A stretch of DNA of 64,000 bases from JAHFUA01 sp963733935 (GCA_963733935.1 CAVTEQ010000003.1:248001-312000), one strand, 5' to 3'; shown: positions 9,614 to 17,917, counted from the stretch's first letter. Translations and numbers: made by a program. Notes: generated from the letters alone by a model not told the origin.

Positions 9614-10631
9614 ATGACTCCAGAGGAACGCTACTCCCGGCAGATGCTGTTCCGCGGAATCGGCCCGGAAGGCCAGCGACGGCTGGCCACTGCCCGAGTG
9701 GCCATTGTGGGCTGCGGCGCTACCGGCTCCGCGGTGGCTTCGCTGCTGGCCCGCGCCGGGGTCGGAACGCTGCGGATCATCGACCGCGACTACGTCGAGC
9801 CCAGCAACCTGCAGCGCCAGTCGCTGTTCGACGAGAGCGACGCCGCGGAGTCGGTCCCCAAGGCTATCGCCGCCGCGCGGAAAATCGCCGCCTTTAATTC
9901 GCAGATCGTGGTCGAGCCGCGGGTCGCCGACCTCACGCCCGAAAACGTCGCCAGCCTGCTGGAGCGCTTCGATCTCGTACTCGACGGCACCGACAACTTC
10001 GAAACTCGCTACCTGGTGAACGACTACGCCGTCGAGCAGGGCGTGCCCTGGATTTATGCTGCCGCCGTCGGCAGCTATGGCGTGACCATGAATGTCCTGC
10101 CCGGTGAGACGGCCTGTCTGGCGTGCGTCTTCCCTGCCCCGCCGCACGGCGTGGTGGAAACCTGCGACACTTCGGGAATCCTGAATTCGGCCGTCAACCT
10201 GGTGGCCTCCATCGAAGCTACGGAAGCGTCTAAAGCTGCTGGTGGGCGCGCGCGACCGCTTGCGGCGCACCTTGCTCTCGTTCGACGTGTGGACCAACGA
10301 ACGCTCGGAGATCGCGGCGGCAAGCCCGCGCCCCGATTGCCAAACCTGCGGCCAGCGCGAGTTCATCCACCTCGAAGGCAAAGGTAGGCCGCACATCACG
10401 CTGTGTGGGCGCAATTCGGTGCAAATCCACGAACGCGAGCGGCCGCTGGACTTCGCCGAGATGAGCGCTCGCCTGAAGCCGCACGGCACCGTCCGCCACA
10501 ATGATCTGGTGCTGAAATTCTGGCGAGACGATTACGAGATGACGCTCTTTCCCGACGGCCGGGCGATCATCAAGGGAACCACCGATACGGCGGTTGCCCG
10601 CAGCCTGTACGCGCGCTACGTCGGCAGCTAA
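9614..10631 (+). CDS. thiF: ThiF/MoeB-type adenylyltransferase, interrupted by a one-base insertion
   Basis: E1-like enzyme that adenylates the C-terminus of a ubiquitin-like sulfur carrier (ThiS or MoaD). The first part shows RYSRQMLF, the nucleotide-binding loop GCGATGS, the NLQRQ segment and the DGTDNFETR motif; a CLAC pair and a later CQTCGQ pair form the zinc site. The frame shifts at about 10229, where removing one T restores continuity (EATEA then KLLVGARDR). The restored protein has 338 residues, and its C-terminal segment (FPDGRAIIKGTTDTAVARS) matches the tail of Bacillus-type ThiF. The ATG at 9614 fits the family start better than one five codons upstream. A TATAAT at 9585 could be its -10 box. 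Confidence 0.85.
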
Positions 10632-10739
10632 CCCTGCCCTTAAATCCTTGCATCCCCGCGGCCAGCGCGGAAATCCAACTGTTCAGAGCTGAAGCCCTGT
10701 CCCCCAACGGTGCTCCAACCATCATTCCAGGGGTGGAAA

Positions 10740-11351
10740 ATGCACAAGACACTCGCTATCTGCACACTGCTGTTTCTGGCGACTTTCGCTGCGGGACAAA
10801 TCGTCAACAGCGCCGGGCAGTCCGGGCCGCTCATGGGGCTGCCGGTTCTGACCGGGCCAACGATTCTCTTTCCTTACCCTGCCGGAGGGCTGGTGGTGCA
10901 GTCCGGCTACGCGACCACCGCCGGCTGGGGACTTCCGCCCGTGCTGTCCACGCCAACCGCGAGTTTCTCGACCTTGTCCGCGAACCCGGTAGGCGCCACC
11001 AATGCGACCTCGAACCTGCAGGTAGGAGCCAGCAACTCCACTGTCGAGAGTGTCTCGGCGCCGATCCCTGCCGTGCAGACAGGTATCGAGATCACCCAGC
11101 CGGGTGCGTACGCGCTTGAATCGGTTCCCGCGCAGTACGCACCGCAGACCCAAACTGCCTCCGCCGGCCTGGGAGCGGCGTATTTCGACGTGGTCAACGC
11201 GCGCGCTCCGGGCGAGACTCGCAGTCTTGGCGAAGTTGTGCGCGAGCGGCGGCAGCAGCCCAAACCTACGACGGCGGCGCGGACCTTCACCAATGCCGAT
11301 CTCCAGAATCTGAAGGACCGCGACAAGCCGGCATCGCAGAACCCGCGGTGA
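10740..11351 (+). CDS. Secreted protein of unknown function
   Basis: A 203-residue protein that I do not recognise. It has a convincing signal peptide (HKTLAICTLLFLATFAAGQ, cleavage around residue 19). The mature part is low in charge and rich in Ala, Thr, Ser, Pro and Gly up to about residue 150. A charged C-terminus follows (ETRSLGEVVRERRQQPK then TFTNADLQNLKDRDK). The NADLQNL-type tail resembles segments I associate with small acidobacterial secreted proteins, but no domain can be named. The ATG at 10740 follows a GGGGTGG purine stretch. It stands alone, with a hairpin (11367-11397) shortly after the stop that may serve as terminator. Confidence 0.7.
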   Translation: MHKTLAICTLLFLATFAAGQIVNSAGQSGPLMGLPVLTGPTILFPYPAGGLVVQSGYATTAGWGLPPVLSTPTASFSTLSANPVGATNATSNLQVGASNSTVESVSAPIPAVQTGIEITQPGAYALESVPAQYAPQTQTASAGLGAAYFDVVNARAPGETRSLGEVVRERRQQPKPTTAARTFTNADLQNLKDRDKPASQNPR

Positions 11352-11360
11352 GGTCCATCT

Positions 11361-11459
11361 GGGTGCCCCACATCTGCCCGCTTTTGGCAGATGTGGGCCT
11401 TCTCTTCTCAAAACCCAATCCCACATCTGCCAACGACGGGGCGAAGGCTGTGGGGCACC
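11361..11459. repeat. Pair of constant-edge hairpins (stem ACATCTGCC)
   Basis: Two facing hairpins. The first (11361-11397) begins GGGTGCCCC and has a near-perfect stem CCCACATCTGCC / GGCAGATGTGGG. The second (about 11419-11459) has the same left arm, a decayed right arm and the mirrored edge GGGGCACC. They belong to the family also seen at 11857, 18087, 18387, 18525, 19609, 19724 and 19831. The first one may also terminate the upstream gene. Confidence 0.7.
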
Positions 11460-11510
11460 GTTCTGCGGCTGAATCCGGGATTCCGTCGCGCCAGCGACCA
11501 CCGAATTTAG

Positions 11511-11764
11511 CCCGGCGATTTATCGCCGGGTCACAGACGAATCGGGCGTGAGTCCCGTAGGGACGGCTGAATGAGCGGGATGGGTCTTTCTACCTCTTGA
11601 TTTTCCCGCGTTCTTGTCTACCCTCCTCACCGCAACGAATCTGGGAAAACCTCGTGGCCCACACCTACATCTCGGCTCTCATCCGCGATTTGTGCGGGGA
11701 TGATCCAGTCGTCCCTACGGGACTGGTGTCGGAGTCTCTGCTCACCCGGCGATAAATCGCCGGG
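11511..11764. mobile_element. Internally deleted RAYT element between REP palindromes
   Basis: Two REP palindromes (11511-11530 and 11745-11764, core CCCGGCGA with its complement) bracket a remnant of the transposase gene that is intact at 34314-34760. At 11654 the reading GTG GCC CAC ACC TAC (V/M-A-H-T-Y) matches the transposase start. After nine codons it jumps directly into the transposase 3' end (ATCCGCGATTTG and the following GTCGTCCCTACGGGACT). About 400 bp of coding sequence are missing. The layout is that of a non-autonomous deletion derivative. Confidence 0.75.
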
Positions 11765-11832
11765 CTAAATTCAGACGGTCGCTGGCGCGACCTTATCTCG
11801 CCGGGCTAAATTCAGACGGTCGCTGGCGCGAC
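11757..11832. repeat. Tandem duplication of a REP half-site and flank
   Basis: A stretch of about 35 bp (TCGCCGGGCTAAATTCAGAC and the following GGTCGCTGGCGCGAC) occurs twice in tandem, at 11757-11791 and 11798-11832, separated by CTTATC. The first copy forms the right arm of the REP palindrome at 11745-11764. Confidence 0.7.
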
Positions 11833-11856
11833 TTCGGCTATTTCTCGGTCGCCGAA

Positions 11857-11896
11857 GGTGCCCACATCTGCCAACGACGGGCAGATGCGGAGCACC
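11857..11896. repeat. Constant-edge hairpin (stem CACATCTGCC)
   Basis: Near-perfect inverted repeat opening GGTGCCCACATCTGCC, with loop AACGAC and a mirrored right arm ending in GAGCACC. It has the same stem as the pair at 11361-11459 but is a single copy. It lies 86 bp upstream of the MFS gene and could influence its expression. Confidence 0.65.
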
Positions 11897-11982
11897 ACTC
11901 GCACTACTCGCCTCTGAATCCATTCTCGCACTGTACTCCCGCATCCAATCTGATATCTTGGCTCAGTCCCTAAGGCCCCTGG

Positions 11983-13287
11983 ATGGCGGATTCCACCATA
12001 ACCACAACCACTACTGGCACGCTGCCCGCGCCCTCGACCGCCTATCGCTGGACGGTGCTGATCTTCGTCAGCCTGGCGATGTTCGGCAATTATTACTTCT
12101 ACGACGCGCTCAGCCCGCTGGCCGACGTCCTGCAGCGGCAGTTGCACTTCAGCGACGAGAACATCGGGCTGCTCAACTCCTTCTACAGCATTGCTCCGAT
12201 CGCCACCGTGCTGATCGGCGGCCTGATCATTGACCGCATCGGCACCCGCAAATCCACGCTGCTGTTCGGCATCATTTGCCTGCTGGGCGCCATCCTCACC
12301 GCTTCGACCCCGCGCTTCGAAGTCATGGCCGCCGGCCGGCTGGTGTTCGGCATGGGCGCCGAGTCGCTGATCATCTCCGTCACCACCGCGCTGGCCAAGT
12401 GGTTCCGCGGCAAGGAACTCAGCTTCGCCTTCGGGATCAACCTGATGATCGCCCGCCTCGGCACCTGGATGGCGCAGAATTCTCCCTCCTGGGCCGGTTC
12501 CGCCTACAGCAACTGGCAGAAGCCCTGGCTGATCGGAGTGGGCTTCACCACCTTGTGCGTGGTGGGACCGCTGCTCTATTTCGTGCTGGAGAAACGCGCG
12601 GAACGGCATTTCCATCTGGGCCATGCGGGGGAAGTGGACAAGGTTGCGATCGGCGACATCTTCAAATTCGGGGCTTCGTACTGGTATCTGGTGGCGCTGT
12701 GCTTCGTGTTTTACTCCGCCATCTTCCCCTTCGAGACCTTTGCGATCAAATTCTTCATCGACGCGCACCACACCACCCGCTCCCTGGGAGGGTTTCTGCT
12801 GAGCATCCTCACGGCGTTCACCATTTTCGGGACGCCGCTGTTCGGACTGCTCACCGACCGGATTGGCAAGCGCGCCCTGCTGATGACCGTGGGCGCCCTG
12901 CTGCTGACGCCGGCATTCCTGCTGATGGCCTACAGCAACGTAACTCTCTATGTCCCCATGGCCATGATGGGGGTGGCCTTCGCCATGGTGCCGGCCATCA
13001 TCTGGCCTTCCGTGGCGTATATCGTGGACCAGAAAACTCTGGGAACGGCTTTGGGCCTGATGACCATGATCCAGAACATCGGCATGGCCGGGCTGAACTG
13101 GATTGCCGGCCGCGCCAATGATCTCTCCCATGCCGGTCCGCAAAACCCCGGCGGCTACCGCCTCATGCTCCAGTCTTTTACGGTTCTGGCGGTCCTGGGC
13201 GTATTCTTTGCTATCCTGTTGCACCGTCGCGAGACCGGGCCGCGAGGGCACGGCCTCGAAACCATTACGACGCGAACCTCGGGATAA
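11983..13287 (+). CDS. Major facilitator superfamily transporter
   Basis: A 434-residue integral membrane protein with about 12 hydrophobic segments. The loop between TM2 and TM3 carries the MFS signature (IDRIGTRKS, residues about 84-92), and the matching loop in the second half reads LTDRIGKRAL. A short polar, threonine-rich N-terminus precedes TM1. The substrate cannot be read from sequence. The best-known relatives with a FGNYYFYD-like first helix are anion/organic-acid transporters, but this is not a firm assignment. It stands alone. The long antisense reading frame over the same region is rejected as a shadow. Confidence 0.88.
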   Translation: MADSTITTTTTGTLPAPSTAYRWTVLIFVSLAMFGNYYFYDALSPLADVLQRQLHFSDENIGLLNSFYSIAPIATVLIGGLIIDRIGTRKSTLLFGIICLLGAILTASTPRFEVMAAGRLVFGMGAESLIISVTTALAKWFRGKELSFAFGINLMIARLGTWMAQNSPSWAGSAYSNWQKPWLIGVGFTTLCVVGPLLYFVLEKRAERHFHLGHAGEVDKVAIGDIFKFGASYWYLVALCFVFYSAIFPFETFAIKFFIDAHHTTRSLGGFLLSILTAFTIFGTPLFGLLTDRIGKRALLMTVGALLLTPAFLLMAYSNVTLYVPMAMMGVAFAMVPAIIWPSVAYIVDQKTLGTALGLMTMIQNIGMAGLNWIAGRANDLSHAGPQNPGGYRLMLQSFTVLAVLGVFFAILLHRRETGPRGHGLETITTRTSG

Positions 13288-13375
13288 GGGCACCATCCGG
13301 CCTTCCTGACTCATCTAAGGGTGGGCGGTTGGGTTCCGGAGCGGCAGTTTTAGTTGGCAGGCAACCGAGGCAGGC

Positions 13376-13402
13376 GGAAACAGTATCTTTCCTGCGGCGT
13401 TA
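13376..13402 (+). promoter_or_regulatory. Candidate ECF-type promoter
   Basis: GGAAAC (13376-13381), a 16-bp spacer and CGTTA (13398-13402) resemble the GGAAC / CGTC or CGTTA boxes used by ECF sigma factors. It lies about 80 bp upstream of the ECF sigma gene, as expected for autoregulation. No statistical test was possible. Confidence 0.4.
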
Positions 13403-13446
13403 CCGAAGTTTCGGGCCTGAGCAAACCATACAACGAACAGATACTT

Positions 13447-13472
13447 AGGCCGCATCTAGGATAGTGCGGCCT
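13447..13472 (+). promoter_or_regulatory. Inverted repeat upstream of the sigma factor gene
   Basis: AGGCCGCA, 10 bp, TGCGGCCT: a perfect 8-bp inverted repeat ending 11 bp before the TTG start at 13484. It could be an operator, or an mRNA hairpin that limits access to the AAGG ribosome binding site at 13476. Confidence 0.45.
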
Positions 13473-13483
13473 GAAAAGGCGAA

Positions 13484-14089
13484 TTGGCACAAGCGAAAAA
13501 ATTGGCAGCCCCCGGGCTCTCCGAGGCAGAGGCGATCGAGCGAGCCAAGGGGGGAGACGCCGAGTCCTTCGAGGCTTTGTACGCCTTGCACAAGCGGCGC
13601 GTCTACTCCCTGTGCCTGCGCATGACCGGGAATACGGCCGAGGCGGAAGACCTGACGCAGGAGGCGTTCCTGCAGCTCTATCGCAAGATCGCCACCTTTC
13701 GCGGCGAGTCGGCGTTTTCGACCTGGCTGCACCGGCTGGCGGTGAACGTGGTGCTGATGCACCTGCGCAAGAAAGGCCTGCCGGAAGTTTCGCTGGAAGA
13801 GAGCATGGAGCCGCAGCAGGAGGATGGGCCCAAGAAAGATATCGGCTCCCGGGACAATGTTTTGGCTGGGTCGATTGACCGGGTGAATTTGGAGCGGGCC
13901 ATTGAAAGCCTGCCTCCGGGCTATCGCATCATCTTCGTGCTGCACGACGTTGAGGGCTACGAGCACAACGAGATTGCCGAGATGATGGGTTGCTCGATCG
14001 GCAACAGCAAGTCGCAGTTGCACAAGGCAAGAATGAAGTTGCGGGACCTCCTCAAAGTGACCAGAGCCGAAAAGGCCAGCAGGCACTGA
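13484..14089 (+). CDS. ECF RNA polymerase sigma factor
   Basis: A 201-residue group IV sigma factor. Region 2 (about residues 20-90) contains the core-binding and -10 segments (SFEALYALHKRRVYSLCLRM, then DLTQEAFLQLYRKI, then the F-R-G-E-S-A-F-S-T-W-L motif). A linker follows, then region 4 (about 135-190) with LPPGYRIIFVLHDVEGYEHNEIA and the helix-turn-helix up to KSQLHKARMKLR. It starts at a TTG (13484) with AAGG five bases upstream; the next ATG would remove part of region 2. It is followed directly by an anti-sigma factor and a DUF4097 protein, so it probably controls an envelope response and its own operon. Confidence 0.92.
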   Translation: MAQAKKLAAPGLSEAEAIERAKGGDAESFEALYALHKRRVYSLCLRMTGNTAEAEDLTQEAFLQLYRKIATFRGESAFSTWLHRLAVNVVLMHLRKKGLPEVSLEESMEPQQEDGPKKDIGSRDNVLAGSIDRVNLERAIESLPPGYRIIFVLHDVEGYEHNEIAEMMGCSIGNSKSQLHKARMKLRDLLKVTRAEKASRH

Positions 14090-14131
14090 GGGGCCGCGCA
14101 GGCGAGAGCAGGTGGGGAGAGGGTCGTGGCA

Positions 14132-14767
14132 ATGAATTGCGTTGATTTCCAAAAAGTTCTGCCGTACATCATCGAGACCGGCGGGAACCCGGAAGAGGAA
14201 GCGCATCTGAAATCCTGCGCCGTCTGTTCCGGCTTAGTACAGGACCTTCGTTATATCGCGGAAGCGGCCAAGCTGCTGTTGCCCATGCAGGAGCCTGGCC
14301 CGCGCGTCTGGAACGGCATCCAGGGCGCGCTCGAGCGGGAAGGACTGGTGCGTCCCCTTGCCGGGACGGTGCGATTTCGCCCGCAAATCGAAGCGATCCC
14401 GAGCCACCGACACTGGGTGAGTGGAGGCAGCCTGCTGGCGTTCGCCGCGCTGCTGCTGTTCGCCATCGGCATCCTCTGGTACTACAATCGCGCCAGCCAA
14501 CCCGCGGTCAGCGCCAGCCTTTCCCAGCCTGCCTCGCCTGCGGTCGACGATGACGATGCCCAGATGCTGAGCGCCGTGCAGAAGAAATCTCCCGCCCTGG
14601 CGGCCACTTATCGCGAGAATTTGGACGCCGTCAATGCCTACATCCGCGACGCCCAGCAGACGGTGAAACAGGACCCGCGTGACATGGGAGCCCGCGACCA
14701 CCTGATTCGCGCCTACGACCAGAAGACGCTGTTGTACGAAATGGCGTTGGCGCGCTCCCAGCAATGA
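14132..14767 (+). CDS. Membrane-bound anti-sigma factor with zinc-binding N-terminus
   Basis: A 211-residue bitopic protein. The cytoplasmic N-terminus carries the H-x3-C-x2-C motif of zinc-binding anti-sigma domains (HLKSCAVC, about residues 26-33). One membrane helix lies at about residues 95-115 (GSLLAFAALLLFAIGILWYY), followed by a periplasmic tail of about 95 residues rich in charged helices. By family knowledge it should hold the adjacent ECF sigma factor inactive until released. ATG 14132 has a GGGGAGAGGG site eight bases upstream; a GTG two codons earlier is too close to that site. Its stop overlaps the next gene's ATG (ATGA). Confidence 0.85.
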   Translation: MNCVDFQKVLPYIIETGGNPEEEAHLKSCAVCSGLVQDLRYIAEAAKLLLPMQEPGPRVWNGIQGALEREGLVRPLAGTVRFRPQIEAIPSHRHWVSGGSLLAFAALLLFAIGILWYYNRASQPAVSASLSQPASPAVDDDDAQMLSAVQKKSPALAATYRENLDAVNAYIRDAQQTVKQDPRDMGARDHLIRAYDQKTLLYEMALARSQQ

Positions 14768-15631
14768 GGGCGCACATGGAGCTCATGAGCAAAGGCTTGA
14801 AGTGGTTGCTGGTAGCCACGGGTTTGCTGGCGGTCGCGGCCTTTGCCGCCGATACCCGCAAGGAGTTTCGCTACACGGTGGCGCCTGGCGGCAGCGTTAC
14901 CGTGACCAACGATTCGGGTCCGGTGGAGATCAAGGGCTCCGGCGGGCGCCAAGTGGTGATCGTGGCCACCACTCACTCCGACAAAGTTGAAGTCGATTGC
15001 GACCATAACGGAAATCGCGTTTGGGCAACCACTCATTTCCTCCAGCGTGCCGACGATCCCGACGGCCGGGTCGAGTATCACGTGCTCGTGCCGTCTCGAC
15101 GTTAGCGTGACGGTGCGCGCCTCGGGCGGCCCCATCACGGCGGAGAAGATGCGTAGCGACTTGACGCTTGAGGGCGATGCCGCCTCGGTGGAAGTGCACG
15201 ATTCCGGCAATGCGCACGTGCATGTGCGCACCATCAGCGGCCCGGTCAGCCTGGCCAACATCAGCAACGGCCACGTCGAGATCACCTCGCTGAGCGGCGA
15301 CGTGCAGCTCAATGCCGTGACGGGTCCCAGGGTTTCGGTCAACACCGCCAAGGGATCCATCCGCTATAGCGGCGACTTCGGCGGCGGCGGCGACTACATG
15401 CTGGTGAACCACACCGGCAACATCGAGGTCACGCTGCCGGCTTCGGCCTCCGTGGACCTGAGCGCGCGCTCCATCAGCGGCAGCGTGGAAAATGATTTCC
15501 CGCTGCAGGAGAAACTGCACAACAGCTTTGTCCCCAGCCCGGGACGTTCCTTCGCCGGTACCTCCAACACCGGCGCCTCCTCGGTCCAGCTCCGTTCCTT
15601 CAGTGGTAAAATCCGCGTAAAGAAACAGTAA
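14764..15631 (+). CDS. DUF4097-type secreted protein, one-base frameshift
   Basis: A protein of about 288 residues once one frameshift is corrected. The first part has a signal peptide (KGLKWLLVATGLLAVAAFA) and the start of a beta-helix-like DUF4097 (putative adhesin) domain (GGSVTVTNDSGPVEIKG). The frame breaks at about 15094; deleting one T restores continuity (EYHVLVP then LDVSVTVRASGG). The second part shows the usual repeating short strands (VHVRTISGPVSLANIS, VEITSLSGDVQL, IEVTLPASASVDLSARS). Function is unknown. These proteins commonly accompany ECF sigma/anti-sigma pairs. The ATGA overlap with the anti-sigma gene indicates one operon. Confidence 0.82.
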
Positions 15632-15637
15632 TCTTTT

Positions 15638-15760
15638 AGTACCGAGTTGCGAGTACTGAGTACCGAGTTTGGACTGGACGGTTCTGCACTCGGTACTGGG
15701 TACTCGGTACTTCTTTGCGATGCTTTTTCACTCGGTACTCGCAACTCGGTACTCGGTACT
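15638..15760. repeat. Cluster of AGTACCGAG / CTCGGTACT repeats
   Basis: The 123 bp before aroK contain at least three copies of AGTACCGAG-like and at least five of CTCGGTACT-like 9-mers, several fused to TTGCGAGTACT or TACTCGCAACTC. The left block (15638-15668) and right block (15728-15760) are near reverse complements, so the region can fold into a long cruciform or hairpin. The spacers are not unique sequences of even length, so it is not a CRISPR array. Confidence 0.7.
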
Positions 15761-15765
15761 TGCAA

Positions 15766-16314
15766 ATGCCCGAGAAGACGCACCCCCGTGCCGTGTTTCT
15801 TCTTGGATTCATGGGCGCCGGGAAGACCAGCGTGGGCCGGGCGCTGGCGCGCAGGCTGGGATGGCGGTTCGTGGACTTGGATCAGCAGATCGAGATGCGA
15901 GCAGGCCAGACCATCGCCGAGGTTTTCGCTGGTTCCGGAGAGTCGGCCTTCCGAGCCATGGAAACCGAGGCGTTACGAGAGCTGCTGGCTGAACTCGAGC
16001 ACGCTTCGCCGGCGGTGGTAGCCTTGGGCGGCGGCGCTGCTCTCGGCGAAGACAATGCCGCTCTGCTCGCCGCCGGCGGCGCGCCGCAGGTCTTCCTGGA
16101 CGCTGGTTTCGAGGTGCTGCGCCGGCGCTGCGCCGAGACCGTTGCGGCACGGCCGCTGTTTCGGGAAGAGGAACAGGCACGGCTTCTGTATGAATCGCGC
16201 CGTCCGCATTATCTTAAGGCGCAGTATCGCGTGGACACCGCTTCCTGCTCGGTGGAGCAAGCCGCTGCCGAGATCGCGCGTATGCTGTCCCTGGAACCGG
16301 TTGAGGGAGAATAG
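15766..16314 (+). CDS. aroK: Shikimate kinase
   Basis: A 182-residue P-loop kinase that phosphorylates shikimate in the chorismate pathway. Walker A is at about residues 15-24 (FMGAGKTSVG); the shikimate-binding Asp sits in VDLDQQIE (about 36-43), with the E-x-x-F-R segment near 58 and the GGGAAL motif near 90. The LID arginine is in the VAARPLF segment, and the adenine loop lies near RRPHYLK. The ATG at 766 of this kilobase is taken because it places the P-loop at the normal distance; in-frame sequence further upstream is repeat-derived. It abuts the next gene with no gap. Confidence 0.93.
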   Translation: MPEKTHPRAVFLLGFMGAGKTSVGRALARRLGWRFVDLDQQIEMRAGQTIAEVFAGSGESAFRAMETEALRELLAELEHASPAVVALGGGAALGEDNAALLAAGGAPQVFLDAGFEVLRRRCAETVAARPLFREEEQARLLYESRRPHYLKAQYRVDTASCSVEQAAAEIARMLSLEPVEGE

Positions 16315-17058
16315 GTGAGATTGAAAATCAGGGTGTTCGCCACGCTGCTTGCAGCCCTAACGCTCGGCAGCCTTCCCGCCCGCTCCTACAAGGGATCCAG
16401 CGAAGGCCAGCTGGTGGATTCCGGTTCCTTCGGGATTTTCCGCCAGGGCCGCCGCGTCGGTACCGAGACCTTCAGCATCCATCAGCAGCCGGACGTCAGC
16501 GTGACCGTGGCCCAGCTCAAGATCGAGGACGGCAACGACAAGGCCAGCCAGAGCTCCGAGCTGCAGATCGCCTCCAACGGCGATCTGCGCCACTATGACT
16601 GGAAAGAACAGACCCCGGAAAAGGCGGAGGCCACGGTCGACTACAAAGACCAGTTTCTGGTGGAGCGCATCATGGCGTCGCCGGGCGCCAAGGCCCACGA
16701 GCGCGCCTTCATGCTGCCGCCTTCCACCGTGATCCTCGACGACTTCTTCACCCACCGCCAGGTGCTGTTGTGGCGCTATATGGCCACCTTCTGCGGCCCC
16801 ACCCTCGGCCCCCAAGGCTGCAAGCTGCAGCCCGGCAAATTTGGCGTCCTGATCCCCCGTCAACAAACTTCCGTAACCATCGCGGTGAACTACGAAGGCA
16901 CCGACAAGGTGATGTACCACGGCGCCGAACGCGAACTCAAACGCTTCACGGTGCAGTCGGAAGATGCAGCCTGGACCCTCTGGGCGGAGGGTACATCTCC
17001 GTTCAAGCTGCTGCGCATTCTGGTGCCCTCGGAGAACGTGGAAGTGCTGCGCGATTGA
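16315..17058 (+). CDS. Secreted protein of unknown function
   Basis: A 247-residue protein that I cannot place in a named family. A GTG immediately after the aroK stop opens a signal peptide (KIRVFATLLAALTLGSLPA). The mature part reads like an all-beta protein with an FGIFRQGRRVGTETFSI segment, which resembles the beginning of DUF6134-like or similar acidobacterial secreted proteins. Two cysteines (FCGPTLGPQGC) could form a disulfide. Head-to-tail placement suggests co-transcription with aroK, but I see no functional link. A strong bidirectional-looking hairpin lies about 80 bp downstream. Confidence 0.72.
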   Translation: MRLKIRVFATLLAALTLGSLPARSYKGSSEGQLVDSGSFGIFRQGRRVGTETFSIHQQPDVSVTVAQLKIEDGNDKASQSSELQIASNGDLRHYDWKEQTPEKAEATVDYKDQFLVERIMASPGAKAHERAFMLPPSTVILDDFFTHRQVLLWRYMATFCGPTLGPQGCKLQPGKFGVLIPRQQTSVTIAVNYEGTDKVMYHGAERELKRFTVQSEDAAWTLWAEGTSPFKLLRILVPSENVEVLRD

Positions 17059-17127
17059 GTCCAGCACGGATCAAATCAGATCCGTTGTAATCCGTGAAAA
17101 TCCGTGGCTTCCTTGCGGCTGACTTCC

Positions 17128-17156
17128 AAAAACAAAGCCCGCCACAAGGGCGGGCT
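17128..17156 (-). terminator. Rho-independent terminator of the FecR-like gene
   Basis: Stem AGCCCGCC / GGCGGGCT with a 5-base loop, followed on the minus strand by a T-rich tract (TTTGTTTTT). It lies about 20 bp after the stop of the minus-strand FecR-like gene and may also stop transcripts arriving from the plus strand. Confidence 0.75.
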
Positions 17157-17176
17157 GATCTTGTCCTGGACTCTTC

Positions 17177-17917
17177 TTATTGGCAGCTAGGCGTGGTGCA
17201 GCTCGATGAGCTGCGGGTGGTCAGCCACACCAGGAACCCGGCGGCTCCGCCGGCGCCGGCTGCGTACAGCCACAGGCTGCTGGTATTGCTGCCGCCGGTG
17301 GGCGGGGGAGCGCCGCGGCCACCACCACCGGCCGGTGCGTGCCTCTTGTGATCCTGCTGCCCCTGGGTTTGGTCCTGCGGCGGCGTGGGCGGGTTGCTGG
17401 TCTGATCATCCGCATAGGGCGCAGCCATGCAGGCGGCGGACGCCGTCAGCATGCGGCCCGGCGGCAAGGAACTGGTAGCCGCTCCGTTGTCGATGGCCAG
17501 GGTGCCTTCGCGGGCAATGATGTGGAGCTCGGCTTCGTCCTGGGTCACCTGGAAACGCGCCTGCTCGCCGCGCGCCGGCTGCACCAGCAGGTTGCTCACC
17601 CGCACCGACATCCCGCGCCGGGTGGTGACCATGGCCGTGCCGCACAGCACGTTCACAAAACTCCTGGAGAAGACCAGCGAGGAGTTGCCGGGCATGGTCA
17701 CCGACGAACCTTCATTGGTCAGCGTGGCAATCGAGTTGGCCGAGGTTTGTACCCGGTCACCGGGAAAGATTGCGATGGCTTGTTCGATCGGGGCGCCATT
17801 GACGGACACACTGCCCGAAGCCCGCAGCATCGCCGAGGTGGCATCCGCCATCAGCAGCGACGTCGGCAACGCCATCACCAGCATCCAAGCCCAATACTTC
17901 ACCAAAGACTCGCGCAC
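17177..17917 (-). CDS. FecR-like secreted or membrane protein
   Basis: A 246-residue protein with a signal peptide (VKYWAWMLVMALPTSLLMADA) and a FecR-type beta domain at about residues 30-140 (SGSVSVNGAPIEQAIAIFPGDRVQT cut here to its key features: the G-D-x-V-x-T core, then AT-L-x-N-EGSSVTMPG). A proline/glutamine/glycine-rich linker follows, with a C-terminal hydrophobic helix near residues 215-235 (WLYAAGAGGAAGFLVWL) and a short Ser-rich tail. GTG 17917 is chosen because GGGGGAGG sits just upstream. Such FecR-like proteins probably act at the envelope. A terminator follows the stop. Confidence 0.75.
   Translation of the reverse strand: MRESLVKYWAWMLVMALPTSLLMADATSAMLRASGSVSVNGAPIEQAIAIFPGDRVQTSANSIATLTNEGSSVTMPGNSSLVFSRSFVNVLCGTAMVTTRRGMSVRVSNLLVQPARGEQARFQVTQDEAELHIIAREGTLAIDNGAATSSLPPGRMLTASAACMAAPYADDQTSNPPTPPQDQTQGQQDHKRHAPAGGGGRGAPPPTGGSNTSSLWLYAAGAGGAAGFLVWLTTRSSSSCTTPSCQ

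Noticed and set aside
11812..13314. 500-codon minus-strand frame opposite the MFS gene
   Set aside because: His/Gln/Asp/Gly-rich composition typical of the antisense of hydrophobic membrane-protein codons, and it runs into repeats at its 3' end.
15638..15760. Possible CRISPR array
   Set aside because: Repeats are 9-bp words in both orientations with no regular unique spacers and no cas genes.
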